A stretch of 64,000 nucleotides of DNA, taken from positions 248,001 through 312,000 of the forward strand of contig NZ_DF968180.1 in NCBI RefSeq assembly GCF_001192795.1. The letters run 5' to 3'. The position numbers were made by a program, and so were the translations under genes. Origin of the DNA: Flexilinea flocculi (GTDB lineage: Bacteria; Chloroflexota; Anaerolineae; Anaerolineales; Anaerolineaceae). The notes under the pieces are model-generated. The model had not been told where the DNA came from. It worked only from the letters and a program-made list of their open reading frames with translations, and did no database searches. Below are positions 54,710 through 64,000 of this stretch, in pieces; the first letter of the stretch is position 1; each line of letters begins with the position of its first letter.

Positions 54710-55687
54710 TTAATCATTGCGGCGGAACCGATCAATGAAAACCGCTCCGATGATCACAATACCAATAATCATTTTTTGAATAAATGGGGATGCACCGGAT
54801 AAGTTTAATCCGTTGCGCAGTGTTGCTATGACAAGCGCTCCTAATACAGTCCCGGGGACGATTCCCTCGCCTCCCAGTGTGCTGGCGCCGCCGATAACAG
54901 ACGATGCGACTGCATCCAGCTCATAGCCATCTCCTGCTGTGGGAGCGGCAGAAATGACATTGGCTGTCATGATCATGCCCGCCCAGGCTGCCAAAAATGC
55001 GCTGATGGTATAGACGATTATCAATGTCTGATTCACATTGACGCCGGACAGACGAGTGGCTTCATAATTGGATCCCATCGCGTAGGTGTATCGTCCGACT
55101 TTTGTTTTTGCCAGTACAAAGCCAAAAATCACCGCCAGAATGAACATAATCCAAACTTGATTTGGAACATTAAACAGCCAATTTCGCTGTGTACCAATTT
55201 GTGTAAAGGATTTTGGCAGGCTTCCGATCGGAATTCCTTGCGTCAGGAACAGAGCCAGACCGCGAATCGTGGTCATCGTTCCCATTGTCGCGATAAATGC
55301 AGGAAGCTTGCCGTAAACGATCAAAACACCATTCAATACACCGACACCTGCGCCAAACAGCAATCCTGCAATCATCGAAAGCCAGACTGGCCATCCTGCA
55401 CGCATACAAATTGCAGCGACGATACCGGAACATGCGATTACGGAACCGATGGAAAGATCAATACCGGAGGTAATCAACACAAAGGTCTGTCCGATAGCAA
55501 TGATGATAATCGGTGTCGCCTGTTTGAGAATATTTAAAATATTCATTGATGAGATAAAATTCGGATTGGCAATTGTAAATACAATTGCCAAAACAAGGAG
55601 TGCACCTGCTGTACTGACGATTTGTCTCGTTTGTCGGGAAATCTTTCTTCTTTTATTCATGGTTGGTTTTGCTGCAGCTTGATTCAT
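54710..55687 (-). CDS. CUT2 sugar ABC transporter permease
   Basis: 325 residues, BPD_transp_2. TFVLITSGIDLSIGSVIACSG (near residue 65) and ASSVIGGASTLGGEGIVPGTVLG (near 260) are the family blocks, with eight to nine membrane helices after a polar, Arg/Lys-rich N-terminus. It works with the 55699 ATPase, 11 bp upstream. GAGGA lies four to five bases before ATG. Confidence 0.93.
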   Translation of the reverse strand: MNQAAAKPTMNKRRKISRQTRQIVSTAGALLVLAIVFTIANPNFISSMNILNILKQATPIIIIAIGQTFVLITSGIDLSIGSVIACSGIVAAICMRAGWPVWLSMIAGLLFGAGVGVLNGVLIVYGKLPAFIATMGTMTTIRGLALFLTQGIPIGSLPKSFTQIGTQRNWLFNVPNQVWIMFILAVIFGFVLAKTKVGRYTYAMGSNYEATRLSGVNVNQTLIIVYTISAFLAAWAGMIMTANVISAAPTAGDGYELDAVASSVIGGASTLGGEGIVPGTVLGALVIATLRNGLNLSGASPFIQKMIIGIVIIGAVFIDRFRRND

Positions 55688-55698
55688 AGGATCCTCGT

Positions 55699-57186
55699 TT
55701 ACATGTATTGTGTTGCGTACTGCATAATCAATTCCTGGCTTGCTTCGGATGCGTCTAATTCCGCTGTGACCCGTCCTTCACACATGACGACAATACGGTC
55801 AGCCATTCCCAATATTTCTGGAAGTTCTGAAGAAACAAAAGCAACACCGATCCCTTTTTTCTTCAGATCATTCATCAGATTGTAAATATCCACTTTGGCG
55901 CCGACATCGATACCCCGCGTTGGTTCATCAAACAGGATGACGTGAGCCGGTTTCACCAGCCATTTCCCGACAACCACTTTTTGTTGATTTCCGCCACTGA
56001 GGTTTTTCACGGTCTGGCTGACGGTCGGAGTTTTAATGGTTAATTCATTAATCATCTCTTCGGCAATAGCGATTTCTTTTCGGGTGTTCACAATACCATT
56101 TACTGTAACTTTTTCCATGTTGGGAAGGGTGGCATTTTGGTATACCGGCATGGAGATGCATAAACCGTCTCGCTTTCGATCCTCAGGGACACAGAAAACT
56201 CCGGCTTCAATTGCTTCCAGCGGTTTATGGATGTGGATCTCTTTCCCGTGCAGAAATAGCTGTCCGCTTTCTTTTTTATCTGCGCCAAATATTGCCCGTA
56301 CCGTTTCAGTTCTTCCGGCGCCCATTAATCCGGCAATTCCAAGGATCTCACCTTCCCGTACCTGGAAACTCACATTTTTGACTGCTTTTCTGGCAGTAAG
56401 GTTTTTCACTTCAAAGATGATTTCACCGGCTTGCGTTTTGATCCGCGGGAATTTCTCTTTCAATTCACGTCCGACCATATAGCGGATAATCTTTTCCTGT
56501 GTTGTATCCTTATAATCCATAGTGATAATATGTTGTCCATCACGGATCACAGTCACTCTATCAGCGATGGAAGCCAGTTCATCCAATCGATGAGAAATAT
56601 AGATAATGCCATGGCCTTCCTGTTTCAGTACATGAATGATCTTAAATAATTCGTCGATCTCTTTGATCGTAAGCGCCGATGTCGGCTCATCCATGATAAT
56701 AATCTTCGCATTCGTTGAAATTGCTTTACCAATTTCAACCATCTGTTGTTTCGATACTGTCAATTCACTGACTCTGGTTGTCGGATCCAGATCGACATCC
56801 AATCGTTTCAGTATTTTTCGTGTATCTTCAATCTGTTTTCTTTGATTGACAAAGAGACCCTGGTAGGGTTCTCTTCCTAAATAAATGTTTTCCGCGATGG
56901 ATAAGTGACGGCAAAGGTTTAATTCCTGATGAATGATACAGATGCCCATATCCTGGGCAGCTCTTGGGTTTTGAAATTCTACTTCCTGCCCGTTGACGAT
57001 GATTTTTCCTTCGTCTTTTGTATATACGCCGGAAAGGATTTTCATCAAAGTAGATTTGCCTGAACCATTTTCACCCACCAGAGCATGTACTTCACCTGGT
57101 TTCAGATCGAAGTTCACATGGTCTAATGCTTTGACTCCGGGGAATGATTTCGAGATATCAATCAGCTCGGCTAAAAGATCTCCCAT
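55699..57186 (-). CDS. CUT2 sugar ABC transporter ATP-binding protein
   Basis: 495 residues, two ABC domains. First: GENGSGKSTLMK (near residue 38), ELTVSKQQMVEIGKAIS, IIMDEPTSALT. Second: GLMGAGRTETVRAIFGADK, VPEDRKRDGL, NLSGGNQQKVVVGKWL and ILFDEPTRGID. First gene of its unit. A LacI-type operator lies about 87 bp upstream. The C-terminus ends normally. It powers the permease at 54710. Confidence 0.94.
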   Translation of the reverse strand: MGDLLAELIDISKSFPGVKALDHVNFDLKPGEVHALVGENGSGKSTLMKILSGVYTKDEGKIIVNGQEVEFQNPRAAQDMGICIIHQELNLCRHLSIAENIYLGREPYQGLFVNQRKQIEDTRKILKRLDVDLDPTTRVSELTVSKQQMVEIGKAISTNAKIIIMDEPTSALTIKEIDELFKIIHVLKQEGHGIIYISHRLDELASIADRVTVIRDGQHIITMDYKDTTQEKIIRYMVGRELKEKFPRIKTQAGEIIFEVKNLTARKAVKNVSFQVREGEILGIAGLMGAGRTETVRAIFGADKKESGQLFLHGKEIHIHKPLEAIEAGVFCVPEDRKRDGLCISMPVYQNATLPNMEKVTVNGIVNTRKEIAIAEEMINELTIKTPTVSQTVKNLSGGNQQKVVVGKWLVKPAHVILFDEPTRGIDVGAKVDIYNLMNDLKKKGIGVAFVSSELPEILGMADRIVVMCEGRVTAELDASEASQELIMQYATQYM

Positions 57187-57272
57187 AATAAAATTCCGCC
57201 TTTCCTATTTTTTTGAATTCTTTTTCGAAAACCAGTTTGAAAATGCAAAGAATTTATCGTGTTCATCGTTTT

Positions 57273-57284
57273 GTAAACGTTTAC
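57273..57284. promoter_or_regulatory. LacI-family-type operator
   Basis: GTAAACGTTTAC is a perfect 12-bp palindrome with the central CG and inverted halves typical of LacI-family sites; TGTAAACGTTTACT fits TGNAANCGNTTNCA at all but one base. It lies 87 bp upstream of the ATPase start. No LacI-family gene is in the window. Confidence 0.6.
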
Positions 57285-57378
57285 TTCCGGTCAAAAAAAA
57301 AGATGATTCGTTATTGAGCATTTTTTCTGTCTTTTGATGAATAAGCAGCGTGGCGATTCAAATTGTGATTGGGATGTG

Positions 57379-57398
57379 TTGTTTTTGCGCAAAAACAA
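57379..57398. repeat. Nested palindrome family, copy 8
   Basis: TTGTTTTTGC is followed directly by GCAAAAACAA, a perfect 20-bp palindrome. GGCGATTCAAATTGTG (57352) and TTCAAATTATGAATTG (about 57438) are the outer boxes. The right flank AACAACAAATTTTCTC resembles copy 2. The 57187-57974 gap holds this, the next copy and the operator, and no gene is seen. Confidence 0.8.
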
Positions 57399-57829
57399 CG
57401 TAACAACAAATTTTCTCTTTTTTCTTATCGGGCTTTTTCAAATTATGAATTGCTTTAAACAGAGACAGGTCCTTGATTATTTCGATAAATTTCCGCAAGA
57501 TCAATTTATTCTGTAAAAAATATAAACAGATTTTAAAAAGTATATACCATTTTCTATTTTTGAATAATCGCCATTCTGCGGTAAAAGATGTTTGTCATGT
57601 TTTTTGATGATTTAATTCGCAGTACTTGTGCTCTAAAAATACACAAAATAATAACTGATTTTCCCATGATCATCCTTCTTTTGCAAATAAATCATTTGAT
57701 ATCTGGATTTGTCATTGTTTTCTGTTCGCTTGAATATCTATCCTCCCTCAGCAATTCGGAATTCAAAAAGTAAAATTGCTATTGAGAAGTATTTGTATAT
57801 CATGTAGAGATAACTTAAAAGTAAAATTT

Positions 57830-57874
57830 ATTGTTCTTCTGGTTTTACGCTATGTGTAAAACCAGAAGAACAAT
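57830..57874. repeat. Nested palindrome family, copy 9
   Basis: Perfect 19-bp arms ATTGTTCTTCTGGTTTTAC (57830-57848) and complement (57856-57874) around GCTATGT. The right flank TTCTTTTCATATTTCGAATTATT (in part) matches those of copies 1 and 5. Middle arm sequence is unique to this copy. Confidence 0.92.
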
Positions 57875-57974
57875 ACTGAATTCTTTTCATATTTCGAATT
57901 ATTTGCTTCTTTATAGGAATAGTTGTTTGTTGTTTCGAGTTTCTGATGGTTTCGAATCCAATAACTTGTTACCA

Positions 57975-58913
57975 TTAGAACTGGTTCAATAAATAGCCAT
58001 ACCCTTCTGCTTCCATTTCGTCTTTGGGGATGAAACGCAGCGCTGCGCTGTTGATGCAATAGCGCAACCCTCCAAGTTCTTGCGGTCCATCCGGAAAGAG
58101 GTGCCCTAAATGCGAATCACCGCTGCGGCTGCGGACTTCAATTCTGGACATGTTGTACCGGTTGTCTTGTTCATAGGTTATCACTTCTTCCGCAATTGGT
58201 TTAGAAAAACTTGGCCAACCACAGTCGGAGGCAAATTTGTCTTTTGATATAAAAAGCGGTTCTCCGGTTACGATATCCACATAAATCCCTTCTTCAAAAG
58301 TATTCCAATACGAATTGGTGAATGGACCTTCCGTTCCGCTGTTCTGTGTTACATCCAATTGTATGGGTGTTAAACGCTTTTCTAATGTGCTTTCGTCCGG
58401 TTTGGGATATAGATCAGGATTAATCAGAGGTTTTTTTGCAAGATCCAGATCGATATGGCAATATCCGCCGGGATTCTTTTCGAGATAATCCTGATGATAT
58501 TCTTCTGCAGGGTCAAATCGGATCAGCGGCATCACTTCCACAGCGATTTTCTTTTTATATCTTGTTTGAATGCGAGCGATTTCGGCATCAATGACCGCTT
58601 TGTCCGCTTCGTTGACATAGTAAATGCCGGTTCGATATTGAGATCCAATGTCATTTCCCTGTCGATTGACGCTGGTTGGATCAATAATTCGAAAATAATG
58701 CTGCAGGATTGCGCTCAGGCTGATAATTTGCGGATCATATTCAAGTTTGACCGTTTCCGCATGGCCAGAATCGTTGTAGAGCAGATCCTCATAACTCGGA
58801 TTCTCGGTTTTCCCATTCGCATAACCGACAGTTATATCGACAATTCCATCAATTTGGGCAAAATACGCTTCAACTCCCCAAAAACATCCACCAGCAAGAA
58901 ATATGATTTCCAT
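57975..58913 (-). CDS. msrAB: Fused peptide methionine sulfoxide reductase MsrA/MsrB
   Basis: 312 residues. The MsrA domain comes first, [14 protein letters not shown] (catalytic Cys near residue 10) with YSYEDLL-like [18 protein letters not shown] and [10 protein letters not shown] (near 90). The MsrB domain follows from about residue 180, [31 protein letters not shown] (near 229) and [16 protein letters not shown] (catalytic Cys near 286). The zinc CxxC pairs found in many MsrB are not visible. The enzyme repairs both methionine sulfoxide epimers. AAGGAGGATCC gives a strong ribosome site. It stands alone between palindromic repeats. Confidence 0.95.
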   Translation of the reverse strand: MEIIFLAGGCFWGVEAYFAQIDGIVDITVGYANGKTENPSYEDLLYNDSGHAETVKLEYDPQIISLSAILQHYFRIIDPTSVNRQGNDIGSQYRTGIYYVNEADKAVIDAEIARIQTRYKKKIAVEVMPLIRFDPAEEYHQDYLEKNPGGYCHIDLDLAKKPLINPDLYPKPDESTLEKRLTPIQLDVTQNSGTEGPFTNSYWNTFEEGIYVDIVTGEPLFISKDKFASDCGWPSFSKPIAEEVITYEQDNRYNMSRIEVRSRSGDSHLGHLFPDGPQELGGLRYCINSAALRFIPKDEMEAEGYGYLLNQF

Positions 58914-59041
58914 GGATCCTCCTTAAGAAATAACTTCGGGGTACTCTTTTTCACTATTTCGTTTCCTCAATAAAATCATAACAATAAATTCTGCGAATAT
59001 CACAAATCGTTTCAGTAATTGGAAAGATAAGAGGATTATTT

Positions 59042-59086
59042 GTAGTTGTGATATTTTTGCGCTTCGCGTAAAAATATCACAACTAC
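59042..59086. repeat. Nested palindrome family, copy 10 with an extra half
   Basis: GTAGTTGTGATATTTTT (59042-59058) pairs perfectly with its complement (59070-59086); the top is GCGCTTCGCGT. A further right-arm-like piece, GCGCAAAAACATTACACCAACAAAG then CATATTTCAAATAGCTG (in parts, 59143-59192), follows, so the site seems to be a double or rearranged element. Confidence 0.9.
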
Positions 59087-59228
59087 TTTTTTCCCCCGAT
59101 TGATTTAAATAGCAAAGTTGATGTTTTGAATTACTGATATCGCGCAAAAACATTACACCAACAAAGAATCATTCCCATATTTCAAATAGCTGGAAAACTG
59201 GTTTCTATGTTGAATTCTTTACTTTATG

Positions 59229-59234
59229 TATAAT
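59229..59234 (+). promoter_or_regulatory. -10 box before the MFS pair
   Basis: TATAAT 25 bp before the ATG at 59259. It overlaps an in-frame ATG at 59226, which argues against that earlier start. No good -35 is seen. Confidence 0.4.
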
Positions 59235-59258
59235 AATGTGGAAGGATTACCCGAAACT

Positions 59259-60461
59259 ATGATTCAAAACTGGACTGCGAAAAAAAAAGAACTGGCAAAA
59301 AATCGGAAATTCTATGCCTTTATCTATTTACTTAGTTTCCTGACGATTGGACTGGAGTCCGCCGCACTGGGGCCGACGATGAAACTGCTTGCAGTATCAA
59401 CCGATAGCACGCTCGCTGCGGTCACCGTCTTTGTGACCATTAAATCGTTTGGTTATATGACCGGTTCCTTTATCGGTGCAAAATTTTTTGACCGTTTTCG
59501 CGGTCATCAGGTGTTGATTCTTAGTATTGCAACGATGACGGCCATCATGTTGTTTATCCCGTTTGCCGGCAGTTTCATTGCAGCCGTTATTCCGATGTTC
59601 CTTCTGGGTTTTGCCGAAGGAATTACGGATATCGGAGGCAATCTGATGATCATTTGGGTTTTTCAGGATAATCTGGCGCCCTATATGAACGCTTTGCATT
59701 TTATGTTCGGTTTCGGATCTCTATTAGCACCAATGATCACGGCGAGTTTTCTTTCATTTGAAAACAGTCTGCTGTTAACCTATTGGGTGATTGCACTGCT
59801 TTATCTCCCTTCCATGATCGGATTATCTCTGCTGCCGAGTCCGGAACGGATTGAGAGTACAACGCTGAAAGAAGAAAAAAACCGGCAGACTCGCTTGATC
59901 ATCCTCTTCTCATTAATATTTTTTGCTTATGTGGGTGTGGAAATCACCTTTGGAAACTGGATTTTTACCTATGCCAGTGAATCCAGACTGGCAACGGATC
60001 TTCAGGCCGCTTTCCTGAATTCAACGTTCTGGGGCTCATTTACAGCAGGCAGACTGATCGGTATCTTCCTGTCGAAAAAGGTCAAACCGAAAACTATGCT
60101 ACTGATAAACTTTACCGGAACGGTTTTCTGCCTTCTATTGTTGGTTCTGTTCAGGGGTAGTGTCACAATTTTATGGACAGCTTCGATGTTGCTGGGTCTT
60201 TTCCTGGCTACTTCCTATCCGACACTGATGGTTTTTGCCGGCAGTCTGTTTACAATTACCGGATCGATCACACGCTGGTTTATGGCTGGATCTGGTCTGG
60301 GTGTGTTGTTGATCCCATTTGTTATGACCTATCTTTTCGATAAATTGGGAATTCGTGTTGTACCAATTGTATTATTTATTGTCAGCCTGGTTGGATTGAT
60401 GAATTTGATGGTTATGCTGTTTTTCGCTGATAAAACGATACAAAAAACGGTGAAAAACTGA
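59259..60461 (+). CDS. MFS transporter, first of a tandem pair
   Basis: 400 residues and twelve membrane helices. It opens MIQNWTAKKKELAKNRKFYAFI and has GLESAALGPTMKLLA (near residue 33), SFGYMTGSFIGAKFFDRFRGH (near 65, the MFS loop 2-3 motif GxxxDRxxGH), GFAEGITDIGGNLMIIW (near 118) and GLFLATSYPTLMVFAGSLF (near 315). It resembles FucP-like sugar permeases of the FHS group. Start 59259 gives exactly the same N-terminal length as the paralogue, and the -10 box makes 59226 unlikely. One-base overlap with the next gene. Confidence 0.9.
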   Translation: MIQNWTAKKKELAKNRKFYAFIYLLSFLTIGLESAALGPTMKLLAVSTDSTLAAVTVFVTIKSFGYMTGSFIGAKFFDRFRGHQVLILSIATMTAIMLFIPFAGSFIAAVIPMFLLGFAEGITDIGGNLMIIWVFQDNLAPYMNALHFMFGFGSLLAPMITASFLSFENSLLLTYWVIALLYLPSMIGLSLLPSPERIESTTLKEEKNRQTRLIILFSLIFFAYVGVEITFGNWIFTYASESRLATDLQAAFLNSTFWGSFTAGRLIGIFLSKKVKPKTMLLINFTGTVFCLLLLVLFRGSVTILWTASMLLGLFLATSYPTLMVFAGSLFTITGSITRWFMAGSGLGVLLIPFVMTYLFDKLGIRVVPIVLFIVSLVGLMNLMVMLFFADKTIQKTVKN

Positions 60462-61675
60462 TGATCCACACTCCGACCTTATTTGAATCCAGACTTCAAA
60501 AACATCGAATTTTTTATGCCATTATCTATCTGCTTAGTTTTTTGGCGATTGGACTCGAATCAGCCACGTTAGGTCCAACCCTGAAACAACTTTCCATTGC
60601 AACAGGCAGTTCGCTGGCTGCGGTTACGACCTTTATCGCGATCAAAGCACTGGGATATACGGCGGGTACTATTATCGGATCGAAATTATTCGACCGATAT
60701 CAAGGGCATAGGATCATGGTGATCAGCATCGCATTGATGTCTTTTGGAATGCTGATGATCCCTTTTGCTCGAAATTTTGTGGTGGCGGTTTCATTGATCA
60801 CAGTTTTAGGATTTGTCGAAGGTGTGATTGATATCGGTGGCAATCTCCTGATTATGCGAGTATTTCAAGACAATCTGCCTCCCTATATGAATGCCCTGCA
60901 TTCTATGTTTGGGGTTGGCTGCCTGTTTGCGCCGCTTATTACCGCACATTTTATGACTGCCGGAAACAGTCTGCAAATGACTTATTGGGTAATTGCTTCC
61001 TTCTTTATCCCTTCAATGGTTGGATTTTTGCTGCTTCCAAGCCCGCCAGTGATCTCAGCCGTCAAAATGGAAGAAAGCGGACGAAAACTGCATGATCAGG
61101 TTGTCGTCTTATTCGCAATGTTGTTTTTTGCATATGTAGGGGTTGCAATCACTTTTTCAAATTGGATTTTTACTTATGCCAGCGAATCGAAAATGATGTC
61201 AGATATTTCTGCTGCGTATCTGAATTCACTTTATTGGGGTTCATTCACGTTGGGTAGATTGATTGCAGTTTTCCTTTCCCGTAAAATTGAACCGAAAAAG
61301 CTGCTGATCTGTGATTATATCGGATCCGCTTTAACGTTAGGTTTCATGATGATTTTCAGAGGGAATTCTGCAGCGTTATGGATCGGCACAGTGTTCCTCG
61401 GTTTATTCCTGGCAACCGTTTATCCGACAATGATGGTCTTCGCCGGTTCGCTTTTCCCGGTTACTGGTTCGGTCGCAAGCCGCTTTATGACCGGTTCTGG
61501 AATGGGTGTGCTGACTATTCCATTCCTGATGACCTACCTGTTCAATCGCATCGGAATTTCTATTGTACCGGTTGTCTTATTCATAGTCGGTTTGATTGGC
61601 TTGATCCTGTTCTTGTTGACGTTGCTCCTGATTGAAAAGAAAAAAGTCCGAAATAATCCATTTCCCGAAATTTAA
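60461..61675 (+). CDS. MFS transporter, second of a tandem pair
   Basis: 404 residues with twelve helices and matching landmarks: GLESATLGPTLKQLS, GYTAGTIIGSKLFDRYQGH, GFVEGVIDIGGNLLIMRVF, GLFLATVYPTMMVFAGSLF. It is clearly a duplicate of the upstream gene, diverged along its whole length. ATG shares its first base with the TGA stop of the first gene, so translation is coupled. The two may have different substrates or work together; unusual for MFS is coupled expression of two close paralogues. Substrate unknown, sugar-type by resemblance. Confidence 0.9.
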   Translation: MIHTPTLFESRLQKHRIFYAIIYLLSFLAIGLESATLGPTLKQLSIATGSSLAAVTTFIAIKALGYTAGTIIGSKLFDRYQGHRIMVISIALMSFGMLMIPFARNFVVAVSLITVLGFVEGVIDIGGNLLIMRVFQDNLPPYMNALHSMFGVGCLFAPLITAHFMTAGNSLQMTYWVIASFFIPSMVGFLLLPSPPVISAVKMEESGRKLHDQVVVLFAMLFFAYVGVAITFSNWIFTYASESKMMSDISAAYLNSLYWGSFTLGRLIAVFLSRKIEPKKLLICDYIGSALTLGFMMIFRGNSAALWIGTVFLGLFLATVYPTMMVFAGSLFPVTGSVASRFMTGSGMGVLTIPFLMTYLFNRIGISIVPVVLFIVGLIGLILFLLTLLLIEKKKVRNNPFPEI

Positions 61676-61700
61676 TAAAACTCTTTTGTGATAATAGCGA

Positions 61701-61757
61701 AAATATGTTGTTACATGATGTTTGTGTAGAGCACAGACATGGTACAACAACATATTT
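61701..61757. repeat. Nested palindrome family, copy 11
   Basis: AAATATGTTGTT (61701-61712) pairs with AACAACATATTT (61746-61757), and further in TTTGTG pairs with CACAGA; about 21 of 26 positions match. CCCATATTTCGAGTTATTG (61767-) is the outer box. The 61676-61924 gap holds no gene. Confidence 0.8.
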
Positions 61758-61924
61758 AACCGCCCATATTTCGAGTTATTGGGTATACCGATTCAGCAGT
61801 TTTATCAATGATTTGATTCTGTCATTGAATTTTATAAATACTTCTCAATCAATATTGACTTTTTAGGATGTGAGTTGTATATTTACATATTGAAAATATT
61901 CTATATGAAAAGGATGACAGAAAC

Positions 61925-63358
61925 ATGGCATCGGAGACTTCCTTGAAGTATTTCAATGATAATGCACCTGATTGGGACAATATGCGGACTGCTTTTTTCA
62001 GCGAATCAGTTCGCGAGGCATCGATTGCAAAGGCATGGCTGCGCCCCGAAATGGCTGCTGCGGACATTGGCGGCGGGACGGGTTTTATAACTGCCGGGAT
62101 AGCTCCATTAGTTCGTGAAGTTCATCTGGTTGACCAATCGTCGTCTATGATTGAAATCGCTCAACAGAAACTCTCTTCTTTCACAAATATTCGTTATCAT
62201 GAGGCGGATGGAAGACAAATTCCGCTTCCGGATGGTGCTGTGGATGTAGTTTTTGCGAACATGTACTTGCATCATTGCACGGATCCTTTGCTTTCAATTC
62301 AGGAAATGGTTCGTATTCTGAAACCGGGTGGCAGAATCATTATTACGGATATGGATGTCCATCCGTTTACCTGGTTGAAAGATGAAATGTCGGATGTCTG
62401 GATGGGATTTCAACGCACACAGATTTATGACTGGTTTAAAGCAGCTGATCTTGTCAATATCATAATCGATTGTACCGGACAGGATTGCTGCGCTCAATCT
62501 CACTGTGAAGTAATAGGGGAATCGGATCGAAATGCAAAGATCAGTATTTTTATTGCAACCGGAACACGAAGACAAATCAGACAGAAAGAAGTGAAGAATA
62601 CTTATCGTGTCATTGCTGAAACACCAACGGGTTGTTGTGATTCGATTTCCTCAAATCAATGCTGTTGTACAGCGCATTCGGATATCTTTCAATCCCCTGT
62701 GAATTTTTCTACCGGTTATGACCAGGAAGAAAAAGCTGCAATTCCAAGAGAATCAGAAGCGCTATCCCTGGGATGCGGAAATCCGACGGCGATGGCATCG
62801 TTGAAACCCGGTGAAGTTGTTTTGGATATCGGATCAGGCGGAGGTGTCGACTCCTTCCTGGCTGCCCGAAAAGTTGGTCCGTCAGGAACGGTGATTGGTG
62901 TTGATATGACACCAGCCATGCTGGAGAGAGCCAGAGCATCTGCTCAGAAAAATGGATATTCCAATGTTGAATTTCGATTCGGCCAGGCAGAATCACTGCC
63001 GGTTATTGCCAATTCTGTCGATGTAATTATTTCGAATTGTGTTATCAATTTATGCGAAGATAAAGGACAGGTTTTTCAAGAGGCCTTTCGAGTTATAAAA
63101 CCAAATGGACGGCTGGAAGTCAGTGACATGGTCAGCAGTAAGGCGCTGCCGGCACATATTCAGGCAGCGAATTGGTCCGGTTGTGTATCCGGCGCATTGC
63201 CGGAAGGTGAATACCTGGATTTAATTCGGCAAGCTGGTTTCATAGATATCAAAACTAATCGAAGTACCAGCGCGGGTTTCATAGAGGATGTGGATGTATA
63301 TTCCGTGATTGTTTCGGCAGTAAAACCGGTGAATCAGGAAAATTGCTGCTGTCAGTAA
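61925..63358 (+). CDS. arsM: Double-methyltransferase fusion: SAM methyltransferase plus ArsM-like arsenite methyltransferase
   Basis: 477 residues. The N-terminal SAM domain (residues about 1-215) has [15 protein letters not shown] (near 47), [13 protein letters not shown] and the FANMYLHHC motif. A Cys-rich linker ([12 protein letters not shown] near 183-194, GCCDS and QCCCTAHSD near 237-252) follows. The C-terminal domain is ArsM-like: [21 protein letters not shown] (Cys284), [26 protein letters not shown] (Cys372) and [10 protein letters not shown] (Cys420), the Cys set of ArsM, ending NCCCQ. It would methylate trivalent arsenic with SAM; the N-terminal domain role is open. ATG 61925 has AGGA nine bases upstream. 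The arsenical permease gene follows after 24 bp. Confidence 0.9.
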   Translation: MASETSLKYFNDNAPDWDNMRTAFFSESVREASIAKAWLRPEMAAADIGGGTGFITAGIAPLVREVHLVDQSSSMIEIAQQKLSSFTNIRYHEADGRQIPLPDGAVDVVFANMYLHHCTDPLLSIQEMVRILKPGGRIIITDMDVHPFTWLKDEMSDVWMGFQRTQIYDWFKAADLVNIIIDCTGQDCCAQSHCEVIGESDRNAKISIFIATGTRRQIRQKEVKNTYRVIAETPTGCCDSISSNQCCCTAHSDIFQSPVNFSTGYDQEEKAAIPRESEALSLGCGNPTAMASLKPGEVVLDIGSGGGVDSFLAARKVGPSGTVIGVDMTPAMLERARASAQKNGYSNVEFRFGQAESLPVIANSVDVIISNCVINLCEDKGQVFQEAFRVIKPNGRLEVSDMVSSKALPAHIQAANWSGCVSGALPEGEYLDLIRQAGFIDIKTNRSTSAGFIEDVDVYSVIVSAVKPVNQENCCCQ

Positions 63359-63382
63359 AAAAAATATTGTTGAGGTGGTCTT

Positions 63383-64000
63383 ATGGAAATTACTACGTTT
63401 TTATTGAAATTGCTTCAGGGAGGGCTGGGAAACCTTGCTTCTTACCTGGCAGCACACGTATTGCTATGCCTGGTTCCGGCATTTTTTATTGCCGGCGCTA
63501 TGACTGCACTGATCCCGAAAGAGAGCGTAACACGCTTCTTAGGCCGCAATACGCCAAAATTTATATCTTATCCAGCTGCTGCGCTGGCTGGATCGGTTCT
63601 GGCAGTTTGTTCCTGCACAATTGTGCCCCTGTTTGCCGGTATTTATAAGAAAGGAGCTGGACTTGGTCCTGCCATTACTTTCCTGTTTTTTGCTCCGGCT
63701 GCGAACATATTGGCTTTGGTGTATACCGGCGGCGTGATTGGTCCGGATCTGGCTTTTGCCCGACTTTTCCTCTCACTCGCATTTGGAATAGGAATCGGGT
63801 TGATCATGGCACTAATCTTCAGCCGTTCCGACGTTGCGCATGACAAAGCTGCGGATGAGGGATTTGCTGGAAAACAAAATCAAGGTATGCGAAAAATTGT
63901 GGCGGCATTTTTGCTGATTTTAGTAGCTTTATTGCTTGCTGGAACGCTTAAAGTCAATCTGTTAACGGATTCTTATGCTCAGATCACGCTGCCAGTATCC
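63383..64000 (+). CDS. ArsP-like permease (PF03773), 3'-truncated by window end
   Basis: 206 residues visible, frame open to the end. It opens MEITTFLLKLLQGGLGNLAS, with a helix-rich body containing IAGAMTALIPKESVTRFLG (near residue 38), GSVLAVCSCTIVPLFAGIYKK (near 72-92) and FLFFAPAANILALVYTGG (near 100). The CSCTxxPLF and FxFAPAANI motifs are the marks of the DUF318/ArsP permease family, some members of which export organoarsenicals. It lies 24 bp after the ArsM fusion, with GAGGTGG seven bases before ATG. Together they suggest arsenic methylation and export. The late part after residue 150 begins a second helix bundle. Confidence 0.9.
   Translation, partial: MEITTFLLKLLQGGLGNLASYLAAHVLLCLVPAFFIAGAMTALIPKESVTRFLGRNTPKFISYPAAALAGSVLAVCSCTIVPLFAGIYKKGAGLGPAITFLFFAPAANILALVYTGGVIGPDLAFARLFLSLAFGIGIGLIMALIFSRSDVAHDKAADEGFAGKQNQGMRKIVAAFLLILVALLLAGTLKVNLLTDSYAQITLPVS

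Overview
The window looks like chromosomal DNA of an anaerobic, sugar-using heterotroph of moderate-to-low GC. It carries three complete CUT2-type sugar ABC importers and one BMP-type nucleoside importer, together with sugar kinases, isomerases, a split transketolase and several URO-D-superfamily proteins. The large GT39 and PTPS-related membrane proteins and the abundant intergenic repeats would fit Chloroflexota (Anaerolineae). All four solute-binding proteins have an Ala-x-Ala type Sec signal with no lipobox Cys, which would also suit a diderm such as a spirochaete. I cannot settle the taxon from sequence alone.

Layout: (1) 1-9198, the end of a membrane protein, then three divergent URO-D-like proteins. 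One of these is in the operon of a CUT2 importer whose binding protein resembles AraF. (2) 9747-17909, a nucleoside importer followed by purine-nucleoside phosphorylase, an MTA/SAH-type deaminase split by a 5-bp duplication, and an MtnA-like isomerase. Together these read as a scavenging route for (5'-modified) nucleosides. (3) 18119-23099, an AT-rich operon of six secreted proteins built from two recurring domain types, the first with four Ltp repeats. (4) 23400-26385, a decayed region with remnants of a toxin-antitoxin pair and an IS transposase, an AAA_14/DUF4143 ATPase, and a gene-poor stretch with a perfect 28-bp palindrome. (5) 26385-42782, carbon catabolism: D-2-hydroxyacid dehydrogenase, TIM-barrel isomerase, glycerate 2-kinase, tRNA-Ser, ribokinase, RbsD, a FucI/AraA-type isomerase, a CUT2 importer with DUF2291, an FGGY kinase and a split transketolase. 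A divergent SorC regulator follows, and two matching palindromic operators lie in its intergenic region. (6) 42815-53643, membrane glycosyltransferase-like proteins, GNAT, MBL hydrolase, DMT exporter, a DUF6320/acyltransferase pair, and a 1.2-kb tandem array of a 121-bp REP-like unit. (7) 53707-64000, a third CUT2 importer, MsrAB, a tandem MFS pair, and an arsenic module (double-methyltransferase ArsM fusion plus an ArsP-like permease cut by the window edge).

The most unusual feature is a family of nested palindromes scattered through the intergenic regions, with at least a dozen copies. Outer boxes resembling GCGATTCGAAATATG flank an inner hairpin that usually begins TTGTT and ends AACAA. 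The two arms match each other closely at a locus, but the arm sequence differs from locus to locus, so structure rather than sequence is kept.
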